Shown one piece after another: positions 33,111 through 45,256 of a stretch of DNA of 64,000 nt. The notes beneath the pieces are model-generated. The model did not search any database and was not told the DNA's origin. It saw nothing but the letters and a program-made list of their open reading frames with translations. A program made the position numbers and the translations under genes. Positions within the stretch are counted from its first letter, which is position 1. Each line of letters starts with the position of its first letter. The DNA is from Alopecurus myosuroides (taxonomy: Eukaryota; Streptophyta; Magnoliopsida; Poales; Poaceae). The DNA lies in contig CM054063.1 of the NCBI GenBank assembly GCA_028641055.1, positions 181,976,756 to 182,040,755 on the forward strand. The letters run 5' to 3'.

Positions 33111-34654
33111 TTTCAAATTGCTTCTATTGTTGTTTTCTTTTCGTTTTCCTCATCCATGCATCATGCTAATCCACCTTCACCTGTTGGTTAGTTGTAAAAC
33201 AATTTTTTCAACCATAATTCATGGGCTTTTCATATGCAACTCAACTTGCATATGGGTCCATTTAAACATGTTATCATGTCAACTAGTTTATTTCTATGCA
33301 TCCATTAAATTGTCATGCATCCATATCTTGATCATGCTGGATCTTTTGCCTTAGTAGTAATTGTTGCATACGGTGTTTGTTCGAGGTTCGTTGCTTCTTC
33401 GGGGATAGGACGTTGAGATGATGTGAGCAACGACAAGTTCTGTGGATGTACCTCTACTTGCTGGATCTCAGGCAAGTATACTCACTTGCTGCCAATAGGC
33501 TGCCTTTCATCACTTGTTACTGATTCTTTCCGTTGTTATTATTCTAGCCTTATGTTCGATGCTTGTGTCTCGATCCTATCATATGTTTACCTTGCAGCCC
33601 TGATATAGCCTTCCTTCCACTTCCTATTAACTGTTGTTGTTTACCTTGTTGGCCCTCGTGTCGTAGTTGCATGCTTAGATTTGTTTGTGCTCGAGTCTTG
33701 TTATCCTTTGTCGTATCACCTGTTTAGTTGATAGCTGGGTTTCAATTCAATCAACAACATGTTAATGTCTGGGGTAATAATAATTTGATGTTAAGGCACC
33801 GGCAGGAGGCCCGGGTTAGGGTTTTGAGGCCTGCTAGTGTCGAACTTAATTAGGAAAAGGGTCTTGTCTACTGATCCATGATGAGCGTGCTCACCGCATC
33901 CGGGTGGTGGTATGGACCCCCCTGGACTTAGACCTGATCTGCAGCTTGTCCAAAGAGCCACACTTAGTTCGGGTGTTCCATTTGCTCCTTTGCATAATGG
34001 GAGGTGCCCCCATGGTTACTGTTGGTGATGATTATGATGATGATGATGCATTTAGGGCGAGGCCTGTGGTGCCGGGGGGTGTGGTTTTCACCCTTGCGCT
34101 TAGGTTAGGTGGGACTGGCCGGGACCTTATAGCTCCGTGGCTCCTAGGATAGGTTGTAGAGACGGTTTGGGTCGTGTCGAGCCAACCTGAGTTTTAGTTG
34201 GTGGCTCGAGTGTGTACGGGTACTGGAGCACACCCTGCAGGGATGAATCTTCTCGAGACGCCGTGTTGTCCGCGGTTATGTGACGACTTGGTGAAAGTAC
34301 TGGCTAACAAGTACTCAGACAACTTACACCTAACTATAACAACTTGACTAGTAATATAGATTACTTCCACCCTCAAAATGAATGTCACCTTAATCAACAG
34401 TGTGAGTTATCCTTGGGTTGCTTCCTTAGTAGGGGGTAACATTGGATGGGTATTGTTTGGTGAGTACTTGTAGTTGGTTCCGATACACTATCTTATCCCC
34501 CTCTTTTAGCCGGATGTTGTAGTTAGTCTCTGTAGTTGGTTAGTGCAGCCCGCTGCCGCTTATTTGCAGTAATCCCTTCCTTTCCGTTGAACCCAAAGTA
34601 TTTGTATCTTGTGATGACTGGCTACGCCGGTATCTTGTGAGTATGGGTTATCCA

Positions 34655-34700
34655 CTTGCCAGTACTTAACCGTACTGACCCACGAATCTTTTTCGTGGCT
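34655..34700 (+). other. paired hairpins near LTR end (element B)
   Basis: CAGTAC/GTACTG (34660-34676) and CCACGAA/TTCGTGG (34680-34698) form two adjacent stem-loops. They have counterparts with different stems at 10405-10434 in G and equal ones in A. Confidence 0.55.
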
Positions 34701-35060
34701 GCATATTCAACATTGCAGTCAACAGGTTTGAAGTCTGACGACGTTAGCTTGGGAATCCCTCCGGCTTGGCCTGGGCAGGGATTGGACGCCTTCGGTTATC
34801 TTCAGGACTCTTAGTCCAATTTGGATCTTGTCCGTAGTCAGACACTTTGTTGTTCCTTCCGCTGTTATTTGGATCTTTGTATTGTATCAGTTGTATCCTT
34901 GACTCGTTTGAGTCTTCTTGTATATATCTTTTCTGTTGTTGTTGCGGATTATTCGTGAACTGTTGTAATGTTATCAGACGTGGCAACCTGGAATCGGTTA
35001 TTATGTGGATTTTGGCGGGAATGCTGAAATCTGCATAGTGCCCGATCTCGGGGCGTCACA

Positions 35061-35535
35061 AATGGTATCAGAGCCGTGGTTTCAATTCCCGAGATTGTTT
35101 CGATACGAATGGTTATCGAAGCAACGGGTCCGCAAAGCCTGTAGGATAACCTCGCTAACGGTCGTTGTTTCTAGAGTGTCAAAAACTATTTCTGCTAAAC
35201 TATTTTGGAAACATCTCAATAGGATTCTTGTTTTCTCCTTATCTCTATTCTACTTCTCCTTCTATCTCATTTGTTTTGGAGTCTTCCCCCCTTGTCTATC
35301 TTTCAAGGTGTTAGGATCCTACGTGGGTGGACGTTTTCTGAGCCTTTAACTTAATAGGTTCGATCATCGGAAGATTCCTGGTGGAAGAACATCGTCGTCA
35401 CTCCGAGCAAGAATCTCTTGTTAGTGGTGTCGAGGAGATCAGCTGGAAGCATGAAGAATCGATAGTCGAACTTCTTTCCCCTCCCGGGTTAGCAGGTGGA
35501 TTGCGAGGGCGCAATCCCTTGTTAGTGGTGTCGTC
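35061..35535 (+). other. interior of element B (PBS, hairpin, no coding sequence)
   Basis: PBS TGGTATCAGAGCC at 35063-35075. Near the 3' end an 8-bp perfect hairpin, GGATTGCG-AGGG-CGCAATCC (35498-35517), is followed by a direct-repeat copy of ATCxCTTGTTAGTGGTGTCG (35413-35432 and 35514-35533). The last bases before the 3' LTR (TTAGTGGTGTCGTC) are not a polypurine tract. No ORF with recognisable domains. Confidence 0.85.
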
Positions 35536-38500
35536 TGTAACACCTGGGGTGTTTCCCTTAGTAGAAGTTGTTTGTTTTCTTTTTTCTTTGCATCACATGC
35601 ATCACATGCATTGCATCCTGTTTTCAAAACAACTGAAAAGTCCAAACCAAATTAAACTTTCAAACACTTGGCCAAATTTCCACTTTAGAAATTGCAAACT
35701 AAAACAACTCAATTGTTTCCAATAGTTTGAAGTTGATTTATTCAAATGGCTTGTTAATAAAAAAATTCCCTTTTGTTGAAACCCTAGTGGTAATTTCAAA
35801 ATTCAAATCAAATCAATCAACCATTCATAATTGACATGATCCAATTGTGGTGTAACAATTAAAATCTTCCAAACCTTTTTAAACTCACTAATTTTTTTCA
35901 TAGTGTTTTATTAAATAAAACTTGTTATTTCAAAACTCCAATTGAAACCCTATATGAAATTCAACTAACAAATTAAAATCACATTAATAATTCAAATTTT
36001 TGAAATCTATGCTAACATTGCTTTTATTTTCTGTTTTGAAAATTAATAAAAATATTGCATAAAATGAAGACCCCAAACCCCAACCTATTCTTTCTCTCTC
36101 TACTTTTCTTTTCTTACAAGCAAAAAAAAAAGAAGGAAAATAAAAATAAAAGGAAGAGGTGAGCTGAGGGAGAAAGCCCAACCCACAACCCATCTCCCCC
36201 CTAGCCCAACAACCCACTCGGTCATCTTCTTCGTACGGACGAACAGAGACAGGGAGATGTCGCTGTCAAGCCCTCCCCCACCTCAACTGCTCCCCCTTCC
36301 CTTTATCTCCTCCTCCAAGCTTCCCCTCCAAACCCTAGCCGCCTCCCTCCTCCCTCTCCATCTTCCTCCCGCCGCCACCTTTCCTCTCCTCTCTCTGTTC
36401 TTTTTTTCTTTTCCTCTGAATTTTATGCTGCAGAGAGAGAGCCTCCATGGCCCGGACATTGGAGCTCCATGAGCCGTGGCCATGGTCATCATCGACCTCC
36501 CCTCGGTGCGGGAATGGAGCCCCCACGGACTCCTCGTCCTCCTTGTATCCTCGCCGGGCGCTGGGAGCCACCGGGGAGGCGCCGCCGTGGACGACTTCGC
36601 CGCCCGTCGCCACCGAGCGCCACCGACCTCTCCTTCGCTATGAGCCACCGTCCCGCCTCCTTCCACCACGGTGAGAGCTCCCCCCCTTCGCCCTCTCTCT
36701 CTCCCATATCCCCCTTCTCCCTTTCCCTCCGCGCCCAGCGCCTCGCCGGCGAGCAGCGCCTGATCGCTGTCCGCCGTCTTCCCGGTCGTGATTGCCGTAA
36801 CTGAATTTTTGGTACAGTTTCGTCAGGCCTTATTTTACCTCAAAAACAAACTCGCTGCTGTACCATCAACAAACGGAGCAGAGCCGCAGTGGCTGTGCAC
36901 CCTTGCGCGCAAGCCTCAGGTCCCGAGTTCGAACCCCCCAAGCCACACCCTTTTATTTCTGTTTTTCTTTTTCTGCCCGAATTTCAGAAACAGAGATCTG
37001 AGGCATTAATTCTAAAATCAAGATAAAATTGAATATTGCTCCAAATCCAGTGATTCAAGTTTCTGTGGCTTCAGAATTTCATGCTCTTCCTGTCCATGTC
37101 AAGTTTGCAATATGTTGCTGTAACAATTTTTGCACTAAATAATTAATTACTGAAAATGCAATAAAAATTGGAAACTTTGGAATTTCATAACTTTAGTTCT
37201 ACTCATCCAATTTAAGCAAACTTGGGCTCTAAAAATTTTTCTTAACAAACTCTACACATTGGTATTTTATTTGGTCACAATTGAGTTAATTTTGAACCTG
37301 TTTTCCTCTGTTTACTAAAAATGGCAGAATAAGAATGATTATGGAAAATTGCATAATAAATTCAATAATAACCCAAAAATTATGTTTGATAGCTCAAAAT
37401 GTTCAGTGAAACATTTGCTACATGTTTTCAACCTTTTCAATGCAATTTGTTTATTGTTTTCCCTAATTAAAAGTGGTGCAATAATTCAATGCTTTAATTA
37501 AACCTTTTAAATTGCAAAATTCATAACTTGGGCAATTCAAATCCAAATCCAACATGAAAAATATGTTTTCCATCCCATTTTTCATGAACTTTGCAAATAT
37601 AAACTTTGTTTGCTGTTTTCAATAATTTAAATTGCTGAAAACAACTGTTTCTTATTTAATGCAATTAAAATTGCCAAATTAATAACTTGCTCATTTTAAA
37701 TCCAAATTCAACAAATGAAATATGTTTTCCATCTAAAATTTTGTGTTCTTTCCAAATATGAATTTGGTTACCTGTTTTGAACAATTAAAATGGGTGAAAA
37801 CAACAAATGCTTGTGTAACACCTTTAAGGAACCAAAATTCCATAACTTAATAAATAAATTTCCAAACTTGGTAAACCTTATTTCAAATTGCTTCTATTGT
37901 TGTTTTCTTTTCGTTTTCCTCATCCATGCATCATGCTAATCCACCTTCACCTGTTGGTTAGTTGTAAAACAATTGTTTCAACCATAATTCATGGGCTTTT
38001 CGTATGCAACTCAACTTGCATATGGGTCCATTTAAACATGTTATCATGTCAATTAGTTTATTTCTATGCATCCATTAAATTGTCATGCATCCATATCTTG
38101 ATCATGCTGGATCTTTTGCCTTAGTAGTAATTGTTGCACCCGGTGTTTGTTCGAGGTTCGTTGCTTCTTCGCGGATAGGACGTTGAGATGATGTGAGCAA
38201 CGACAAGTTCTGTGGATGTACCTCTACTTGCTGGATCTCAGGCAAGTATACTCACTTGCTGCCAATAGGCTGCCTTTCATCACTTGTTACTGATTCTTTC
38301 CGTTGTTCTTATTCTAGCCTTATGTTCGATGCTTGTGTCTCGATCCTATCATATGTTTACCTTGCAGCCCTGATATAGCCTTCCTTCCACTTCCTATTAA
38401 CTGTTGTTGTTTACCTTGTTGGCCCTCGTGTCGTAGTTGCATGCTTAGATTTGTTTGTGCTCGAGTCTTGTTATCCTTTGTCGTATCACCTGTTTAGTTG

Positions 38501-39830
38501 ATAGCTGGGTTTCAATTCAATCAACAACATGTTAATGTCTGGGGTAATAATAATTTGATGTTAAGGCACCGGCAGGAGGCCCGGGTTAGGGTTTTGAGGC
38601 CTGCTAGTGTCGAACTTAATTAGGAAAAGGGTCTTGTCTACTGATCCATGATGAGCGTGCTCACCGCATCCGGGTGGTGGTATGGAACCCCCCTCGACTT
38701 AGACCTGATCTGCAGCTTGTCCAAAGAGCCACACTTAGTTCGGGTGTTCCATTTGCTCCTTTGCATAATGGGAGGCGCCCCCATGGTTACTGTTGGTGAT
38801 GATTATGATGATGATGATGCATATAGGGGGAGGCCTGTGGTGCCGGGGGGTGTGGTTTTCACCCTTGCGCTTAGGTTAGGTCGGACTGGCCGGGACCTTA
38901 TAGCTCTGTGGCTCCTAGGATAGGTTGTAGAGATGGTTTGGGTCGTATCGAGCCAACCTGAGTTTTAGTTGGTGGATCGAGTGTGTACGGGTACTGGAGC
39001 ACACCGTGCAGGGATGAATCTTCTCGAGAAGCCGTGTTGTCCGCGGTTATGTGACGACTTTGTGAAAGTACTGGCTAACAAGTACTTAGACAACTTACAC
39101 CTAACTATAACAACTTGACTAGTAATATAGATTACTTCCACCCTCAAAATGAATGTCACCTTAATCAACAGTGTGAGTTATCCTTGGGTTGCTTCCTTAG
39201 TAGGGGTAACATTGGATGGGTATTGTTTAGTGAGTAGTTGTAGTTGGTTCCGATACGCTATCTTATCCCCCTCTTTTAGCCGGATGTTGTAGTGAGTCTC
39301 TGTAGTTGGTTAGTGCAGCCCGCTGCCGCTTATTTGCAGTAATCCCTTCCTTTCCGTTGAACCCAAAGTATTTGTATCTTGTGATGACTGGCTACGCCGG
39401 TATCTTGTGAGTATGGGTTATCCACTTGCCAGTACTTAACCGTACTGACCCACGAATCTTTTTCGTGGCTGCATATTCAACATTGCAGTCAACAGGTTTG
39501 AAGTCTGACGACGTTAGCTTGGGAATCCCTCCGGCTTGGCCTGGGCAGGGATTGGACGCCTTCGGTTATCTTCAGGACTCTTAGTCCAATTTGGATCTTG
39601 TCCGTAGTCGGACACTTTTTTGTTTCTTCCGCAGTTATTTGGATCTTTGTATTGTATCAGTTGTATCCTTGACTCGTTTGAGTCTTCTTGTATATATCTT
39701 TTCTGTTGTTGTTGCGGATTATTCGTGAACTGTTGTAATGTTATCAGACGTGGCAACCTGGAATCGGTTATTATGTGGATTTTGGCGGGAATGCTGAAAT
39801 CTGCATAGTGCCCGATCTCGGGGCGTCACA
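35536..39830 (+). repeat. 3' LTR of element B
   Basis: Near-identical to 30760-35060 with an intact TGTAACACC start. The phased landmarks at 37561 and 37720 are again 159 bp apart. Hairpins recur at about 39435-39475. ORFs in the GC-rich block mirror those in the 5' copy and are not genes. Confidence 0.9.
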
Positions 39831-40309
39831 CCCGTTGAACCCAAAGTATTTGTATCTTGTGATGACTGGCTACGCCGGTATCTTGTGAGTATGGTTTATC
39901 CACTTGCCAGTACTTAACCGTACTGACCCACGAATCTCTTTCGTGGCTGCATATTCAATATTGCAGTCAACAGGTTTGAAGTCTGACGACGTTAGCTTGG
40001 GAATCCCTCCGGCTTGACCTGGGCAGGGATTGGACGCTCTCGGTTATCTTCAGGACTCTTAGTCCATTTTGTATTTTTGTCCGTAGACGGACGATATGTT
40101 GTTTCTTCCGCTGTTATTTGGATCTTTGTATTGTACCAGTTGTATCCCTGACTCGTTTGAGTCATGTTGTATATACCTCCTCTGTTGTTGTTGTGGATTA
40201 TTCGTGAACTGTTGTAATGTTATCACAAGTGGCAACCTGGAATCGGTTATTATGTGGATTTTGGCGGGAATGCTGAAATCTGCATAGTGCCCGATCCCGG
40301 GGCGTCACA
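39831..40309 (+). repeat. 5' LTR of element A, last part
   Basis: Begins with the right CCCGT duplication of B (39831-39835) and continues the A LTR to GGCGTCACA at 40309. Equal to the last 474 bp of the A 3' LTR. It resembles the end of B but follows A at diagnostic sites (for example CCGATCCCGG rather than CCGATCTCGG near the end). Confidence 0.9.
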
Positions 40310-40784
40310 AATGGTATCAGAGCCTTGGTTCCGATTCCCGATATTGTTTCGATACGAATGGTTATCGAAGCAACGGGTCCGCAAAGCCTGTAGGATAACC
40401 TCGCTAACGGTCGTTGTTTCTAGAGTGTCAAAAACTATTTCTGCTAAACTATTTTGGAAAACATCTCAATAGGATTCTTGTTTTCTCCTTATCTCTATTC
40501 TATTCCCCTCCCATCTTATTTGTTTTTGAGTCTACTCTCGTACTCAATCTTTCAAAGTGTTAGGATCCTACGTGGGTGGACGTTTTCTGAGCATTTAACC
40601 TAATAGGTTCGATCATCGGAAGATTCCTGGTGGAACAACATCGTCGTCACTCCGAGCAAGAATCCCTTGTTAGTGGTGTCGAGGAGATCAGCCGGAAGCA
40701 TGAAGAATCGATAGTTGAACTTCTTTCCCCTCCCGGCTTAGCAGGTGGATTGCGAGGGCGCAATCCCTTATTAGTGGTGTCGTC
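40310..40784 (+). other. interior of element A (PBS, hairpin, no coding sequence)
   Basis: PBS TGGTATCAGAGCC at 40312-40324. The same hairpin as in B is at 40747-40766, and the same direct repeat stands near 40665 and 40763. Exactly 475 bp, as in B. No polypurine tract is evident before the 3' LTR. Confidence 0.85.
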
Positions 40785-43700
40785 TGTAACACCTGGGGTG
40801 TTCCCCCTTAGTAGAGTTGTTTGTTTTCTTTTGCTTGCATCACATGCATCGTAAGCATTGCATCATGTTTTCAAAACAACTGGAAATTTCAAACCAATTT
40901 AAACTTTCAAACATTGTCCAAAAATTTCAATTGAAAGTTGCAACTCAATTTGTTTTCAATAAGTTGAAGTTGAATCTATTTAAATTGCCTGCTAAATAAA
41001 AAAATTTCCCTTTTGTGAAAAACCCTAATGGCAAATTCAAATTCAAATCAAATCAATCCTACTTGGCATATTTCAAATGTGGGTTTAAAAATTAAAATCT
41101 TGCAAACAAATTAAATTCAATAATGTTTGGATAATTGCTTGAACTTATTAAATAAAATTTGTTTATTTCCAAAATTCCAAACCAAACCCTATTTGAAAGT
41201 CACCTAACAATTTAATATCAAATTAATAATTCAAATTGTTGAAAATAATTTAAACTACCTTGTTATTTGCTGTTTTGTTAATCAATAAAAATATTTTATA
41301 AAATTTAAACACCCCAAAACCCCAACCTATTCTTTCTCTCTTCCCTTTCTTTTCTTACAAGCAAAAAAAAGGGGGAAAAGAAAAATCAAAAGAGAGAGTG
41401 AGCTGGGGGGAGGCAGCCCACCCTAGCCAGCCCACCACTTAGGCCCGATACCCCCTTCGATTTGTCGTCTTCCTCCTCGAGCTATCGTCAGCATGTACGA
41501 CACCTCCTCCACCACAGGATCACCTTCCCCCTCCTATGATGTCTGCCGTACCGAGCACAGACGCCCATAAAACAGCCACCCTCCTGCTAGCCCTCGCCCT
41601 AGCCTAACCCTACCCCCTCTCCCATCACCCTCCGCCGCCGTTTCTCCTCTACGCAGCACCTCCCCCTCTCTGTTCTGAACCTGCACCTCCACCGTTACCG
41701 TCAGAAATCGCCGCCGCCCCGACCACCACGGTCACCTCGAGGTTCCTCCGATGTCGGGAATGGAACGAGGACCCCTTCATCGCCAAGATCACCGAAGGAA
41801 CCCTGGCCAGGTAACCGCTATAGCTCGCCGAATCATCCCCTGTCGTCGTCAGTTTCCAGCTTCAGTTTGTGCAGTTCGTCAGAACCCCAGCTCGCGCAAG
41901 GACAGTACCTGTTTGATCCTGCCCGATGTGCATCACCGGTCGGGTGATAGCCTAGTGGTAGCACCTAGTCGTGGTCAGACTGATGAACCTGGGATCGATC
42001 CCCTCCGACGCGAAATCCTCTTATTTCTGTTTCTGCTCGTAACTGAAGATGAACGCCTGCGCCTTTGTTTCTGTCAAAAAAAGTTCAGTTAACTCGATGT
42101 CCACCTTTTATTCTGTCCGGATCGTTGTCTATCACCAAGTGAATCGCAGCGCACTGGCACCGAGCCCTCGCGCGCACACCCGCGGGCAGGGTTCGATCCC
42201 CCTCTGCCGCGCATAAGCCCACCTTTTTACTTGTTTTCCGCAACGCCAACCCGGCCCTACCTGCCATACACCGCGGTGGCTGCGTGGCTTCCACCCGCGC
42301 CGCGTGTGCGACGCGTGGCACAGGGGCCCGCCTGCCAGCGGCAGTGGCTGGGATCAGCCCCGGTGAGAAACGACCCCAGATCCAGATCTGGATCTGGCGG
42401 TTTGCACCTAGGCCCCTGGCCTCTTCCTTTTTTGCACCGGAGTCCCTCCCGCACTGTTTCCTTCACAGTTCCAGCCCCTGCCTTTTACAGAAATAACCCT
42501 AAAATTCACATGGCCATAACTTTTAATTAATAAATCCAAATAATACAAACTTTATATGTATTCCACTCCAAATTTCCTGTACTTTCTAAATATGCAGTTT
42601 GTGCACTGTTTTGAACATTCCAAAACAGTTCAAAAATTCAAATTCAAATACCTCTTATGAATTTGATTAAATCCATAACAAATTCAAATATATTTCAAAT
42701 GGCCCATATAAAATATGTTTTCAATCCAAAATTTCATACTCTTTCCAAATATAACATTTGTTTTCTGTTTTGCACATTTCAAATTGTTTCAAATTTCAAA
42801 TTCAAACAATTCATTTCAAATTTGGTTAATTCCATAAGTAATTCATACTTAATTCAAATAACACAAATAAAATATGTTTTTCAGTCCAAATTCAATGTAC
42901 TTTCTGTTTATCAACTTTGTTTTGCAATTTGGACAATTAAAATTAATGTTATTTAATAATCCTTAAAAATGACAAACTAAATGGCATAATTAATAACTTT
43001 CAAATGGTTGCTCCAAATTAAATACTCAAAACATGAAATCCATCCAAAATCAAATGCCACACTTGAATATCAACTTTGTTTTCTGGTTTGCAACATCTAA
43101 ATTGAATAATTGTTTCACCTCTTATTTAATGCATTTAAATTTGGTAATGTGCTCAACTAATTCATTTAAAATTGTTTCTCAACCAATAAAGTATGTTTTC
43201 CAATCAGTTTCATGTCATTAACATGTTCATGCCATCCATATCTTTGTTTGCATCTTATCTTGTGCATTTTAGGTTGTGTTACGCATGCTCATCTATATGA
43301 CAACATATGGAATGTGTGGGCTAATGAATTCCTACTGTTGCCCCGTTCCATTTAAATTGCCTAACTCATCTACCTTATTGTTTTCCATGCTAAACAACAT
43401 TTAACTTGATGGTTAGATAAACAACTTGAACCAATTCCTATTTCTCCGGACTCCGGTTCCGATTAAATTGCTTAAGTTGTTTCCCCTGTTGCATCTTGCC
43501 ATGTCATGCATATAAAATAGGATCATGCTGGATCTTTTGCCGTAGTAGTAATTGTTGCATCCGGTGTTTGTTCGAGGTTCGTTGCTTCTTCCCGGATAGG
43601 ACGTTGAGATGATGTGAGCAACGACAAGTTCTGTGGATGTACCTCTACTTGCTGGCTCTCAGGCAAGTATACTCACTTGCTGCCAAATGGCTGCCTTTCA

Positions 43701-45251
43701 TCACTTGTTACCGATTCTTTCCGTTGTTCTTATTCTAGCCTGTTGATTCGATGCTTGTGTCTCGATCCTATTATATGTTACCTTGCAGCCATGATATAGC
43801 CATTCCTTCCACTTCCTATTAACTGTTGTTTGTTTACCTTGTTGGCCCTCGTGTCGTAGTTGCATGCTTAGTGTTGTTTGCGCTCAAGTCTTGTTGTTCC
43901 TTTCGTATCACATGTTTAGTTGATAGCTAGGTTTCAATTCAATCAACAACATGTTAATGTTTCGGGTAATAATAATTTGATGATAAGGCACCGGCAGGAG
44001 GCCCGGCGTGGTTTTGAAGCCTGCTAGTGTCGACCCTAATTATGAAAAGGGTCTTGTCTACTGATCCATGATGAGTGCACTAACCGCATGTGGGAAGCGA
44101 GTATGGGCGCCCCCTCAATTTGACTCGATTCGCATCTCGTCCAAATCGCCACACTTAGTTCGGGCTTTCCATTTGATGCATGCATATGCAGGTGCGAACC
44201 CGAGGCCAGGGTGGAACTTTTGTAGTCGGCATTTAGGGCGGCGTGGTCTTCCAGTGCTATGAGGGTCCCCCTTTTCTTCGTGGGGGCTCGATTAGCCGCG
44301 CACGCACAGCACGTGGTGCTTTGGGCTTGATGCGAAGAAGAGTTGGGTTGTGTTGAGTACCTCGCTTGGTGGGTTGATCCCCCGTCTGGCGGGTTATTCT
44401 TACGTGTACGGCCAAATTGGTGCATCCCTGCAGGGTTAAATCTTCTCGAGAAGCCGTGTTTTCCGCGGTTATGGTTAACTTGGTGAAAGTACTGGCTAAC
44501 AAGTACTCAGAACAACTTACACCTAACTAATGATATCTTGACTAGTAATAGTCTTATTGACACAATAACTTGATCCATCCTTAATCCAACAGTGTGAGTA
44601 TCCTTGGGTTGCTTCCTTAGTAGGGGGTAACATTGGATGGGTTTGTTTGGTGAGTAGTTGTAGTTGGTTACAATACGCTATCTTATCCCCCTCTTTTAGC
44701 CGGAAGTTGTATCGAGTCTCCGTAGTTGGTTAGTGCAGCCCGCTGCCGCTTATTTGCAATAACCCCTTCCTTCCCGTTGAACCCAAAGTATTTGTATCTT
44801 GTGATGACTGGCTACGCCGGTATCTTGTGAGTATGGTTTATCCACTTGCCAGTACTTAACCGTACTGACCCACGAATCTCTTTCGTGGCTGCATATTCAA
44901 TATTGCAGTCAACATGTTTGAAGTCTGACGACGTTAGCTTGGGAATCCCTCCGGCTTGGCCTGGGCAGGGATTGGACGCTCTCGGTTATCTTCAGGACTC
45001 TTAGTCCAATTTGTATTTTTGTCCGTAGACGGACGATATGTTGTTTCTTCCGCTGTTATTTGGATCTTTGTATTGTACCAGTTGTATCCCTGACTCGTTT
45101 GAGTCATGTTGTATATACCTCCTCTGTTGTTGTTGTGGATTATTCGTGAACTGTTGTAATGTTATCACAAGTGGCAACCTGGAATCGGTTATTATGTGGA
45201 TTTTGGCGGGAATGCTGAAATCTGCATAGTGCCCGATCCCGGGGCGTCACA
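40785..45251 (+). repeat. 3' LTR of element A
   Basis: Uninterrupted 4467-bp LTR with tRNA-like modules at 41940-42010 and 42144-42241 and the 159-bp array at 42519-43234 (landmarks 42554, 42713, ...). It provides the empty-site sequence for the B insertion (CTTCCCGTTGAACCC near 44772-44786). Outer end followed by TATTA. Confidence 0.92.
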
Positions 45252-45256
45252 TATTA
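45252..45256. repeat. target site duplication TATTA (right) of element A
   Basis: Pairs with 26762-26766. Confidence 0.93.

Larger units (their letters stand above)
30760..35060 (+). repeat. 5' LTR of element B
   Basis: The terminal dinucleotide is mutated (TA for TG). Contains a C/T-rich GC block (31480-31990; the ORFs there are compositional), a tRNA-like module (32115-32190), AT-rich phased repeats (about 32580-33110) and paired hairpins (34660-34698). Ends GGCGTCACA. Confidence 0.9.
30760..39830 (+). mobile_element. non-autonomous LTR retrotransposon B, nested in A
   Basis: LTRs 30760-35060 (4301 bp) and 35536-39830 (4295 bp), interior 35061-35535 (475 bp). It is a sibling subfamily of A: the interior and the last 1.2 kb of the LTR are closely similar, while the first 3 kb of the LTR differ more. 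Same initiator tRNA-Met PBS. No polypurine tract is obvious before the 3' LTR. No gene. It is inserted 474 bp before the end of A's 5' LTR, with the CCCGT duplication. Confidence 0.92.
26767..45251 (+). mobile_element. non-autonomous LTR retrotransposon A (contains B)
   Basis: 5' LTR in two pieces (26767-30759 and 39836-40309, interrupted by B), interior 40310-40784, 3' LTR 40785-45251. With B and its duplication removed the 5' LTR is 4467 bp, exactly the length of the 3' LTR. The interior is 475 bp, so LTRs are about 95% of the element. It begins TGTAACACC and ends GGCGTCACA; the PBS is of initiator tRNA-Met type. No coding sequence. The TATTA duplication is intact. Confidence 0.92.

Noticed and set aside
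39831..40309. Local tandem duplication of the B LTR end
   Set aside because: The CCCGT duplication and the empty site in the A 3' LTR show that it is the severed end of A's 5' LTR.
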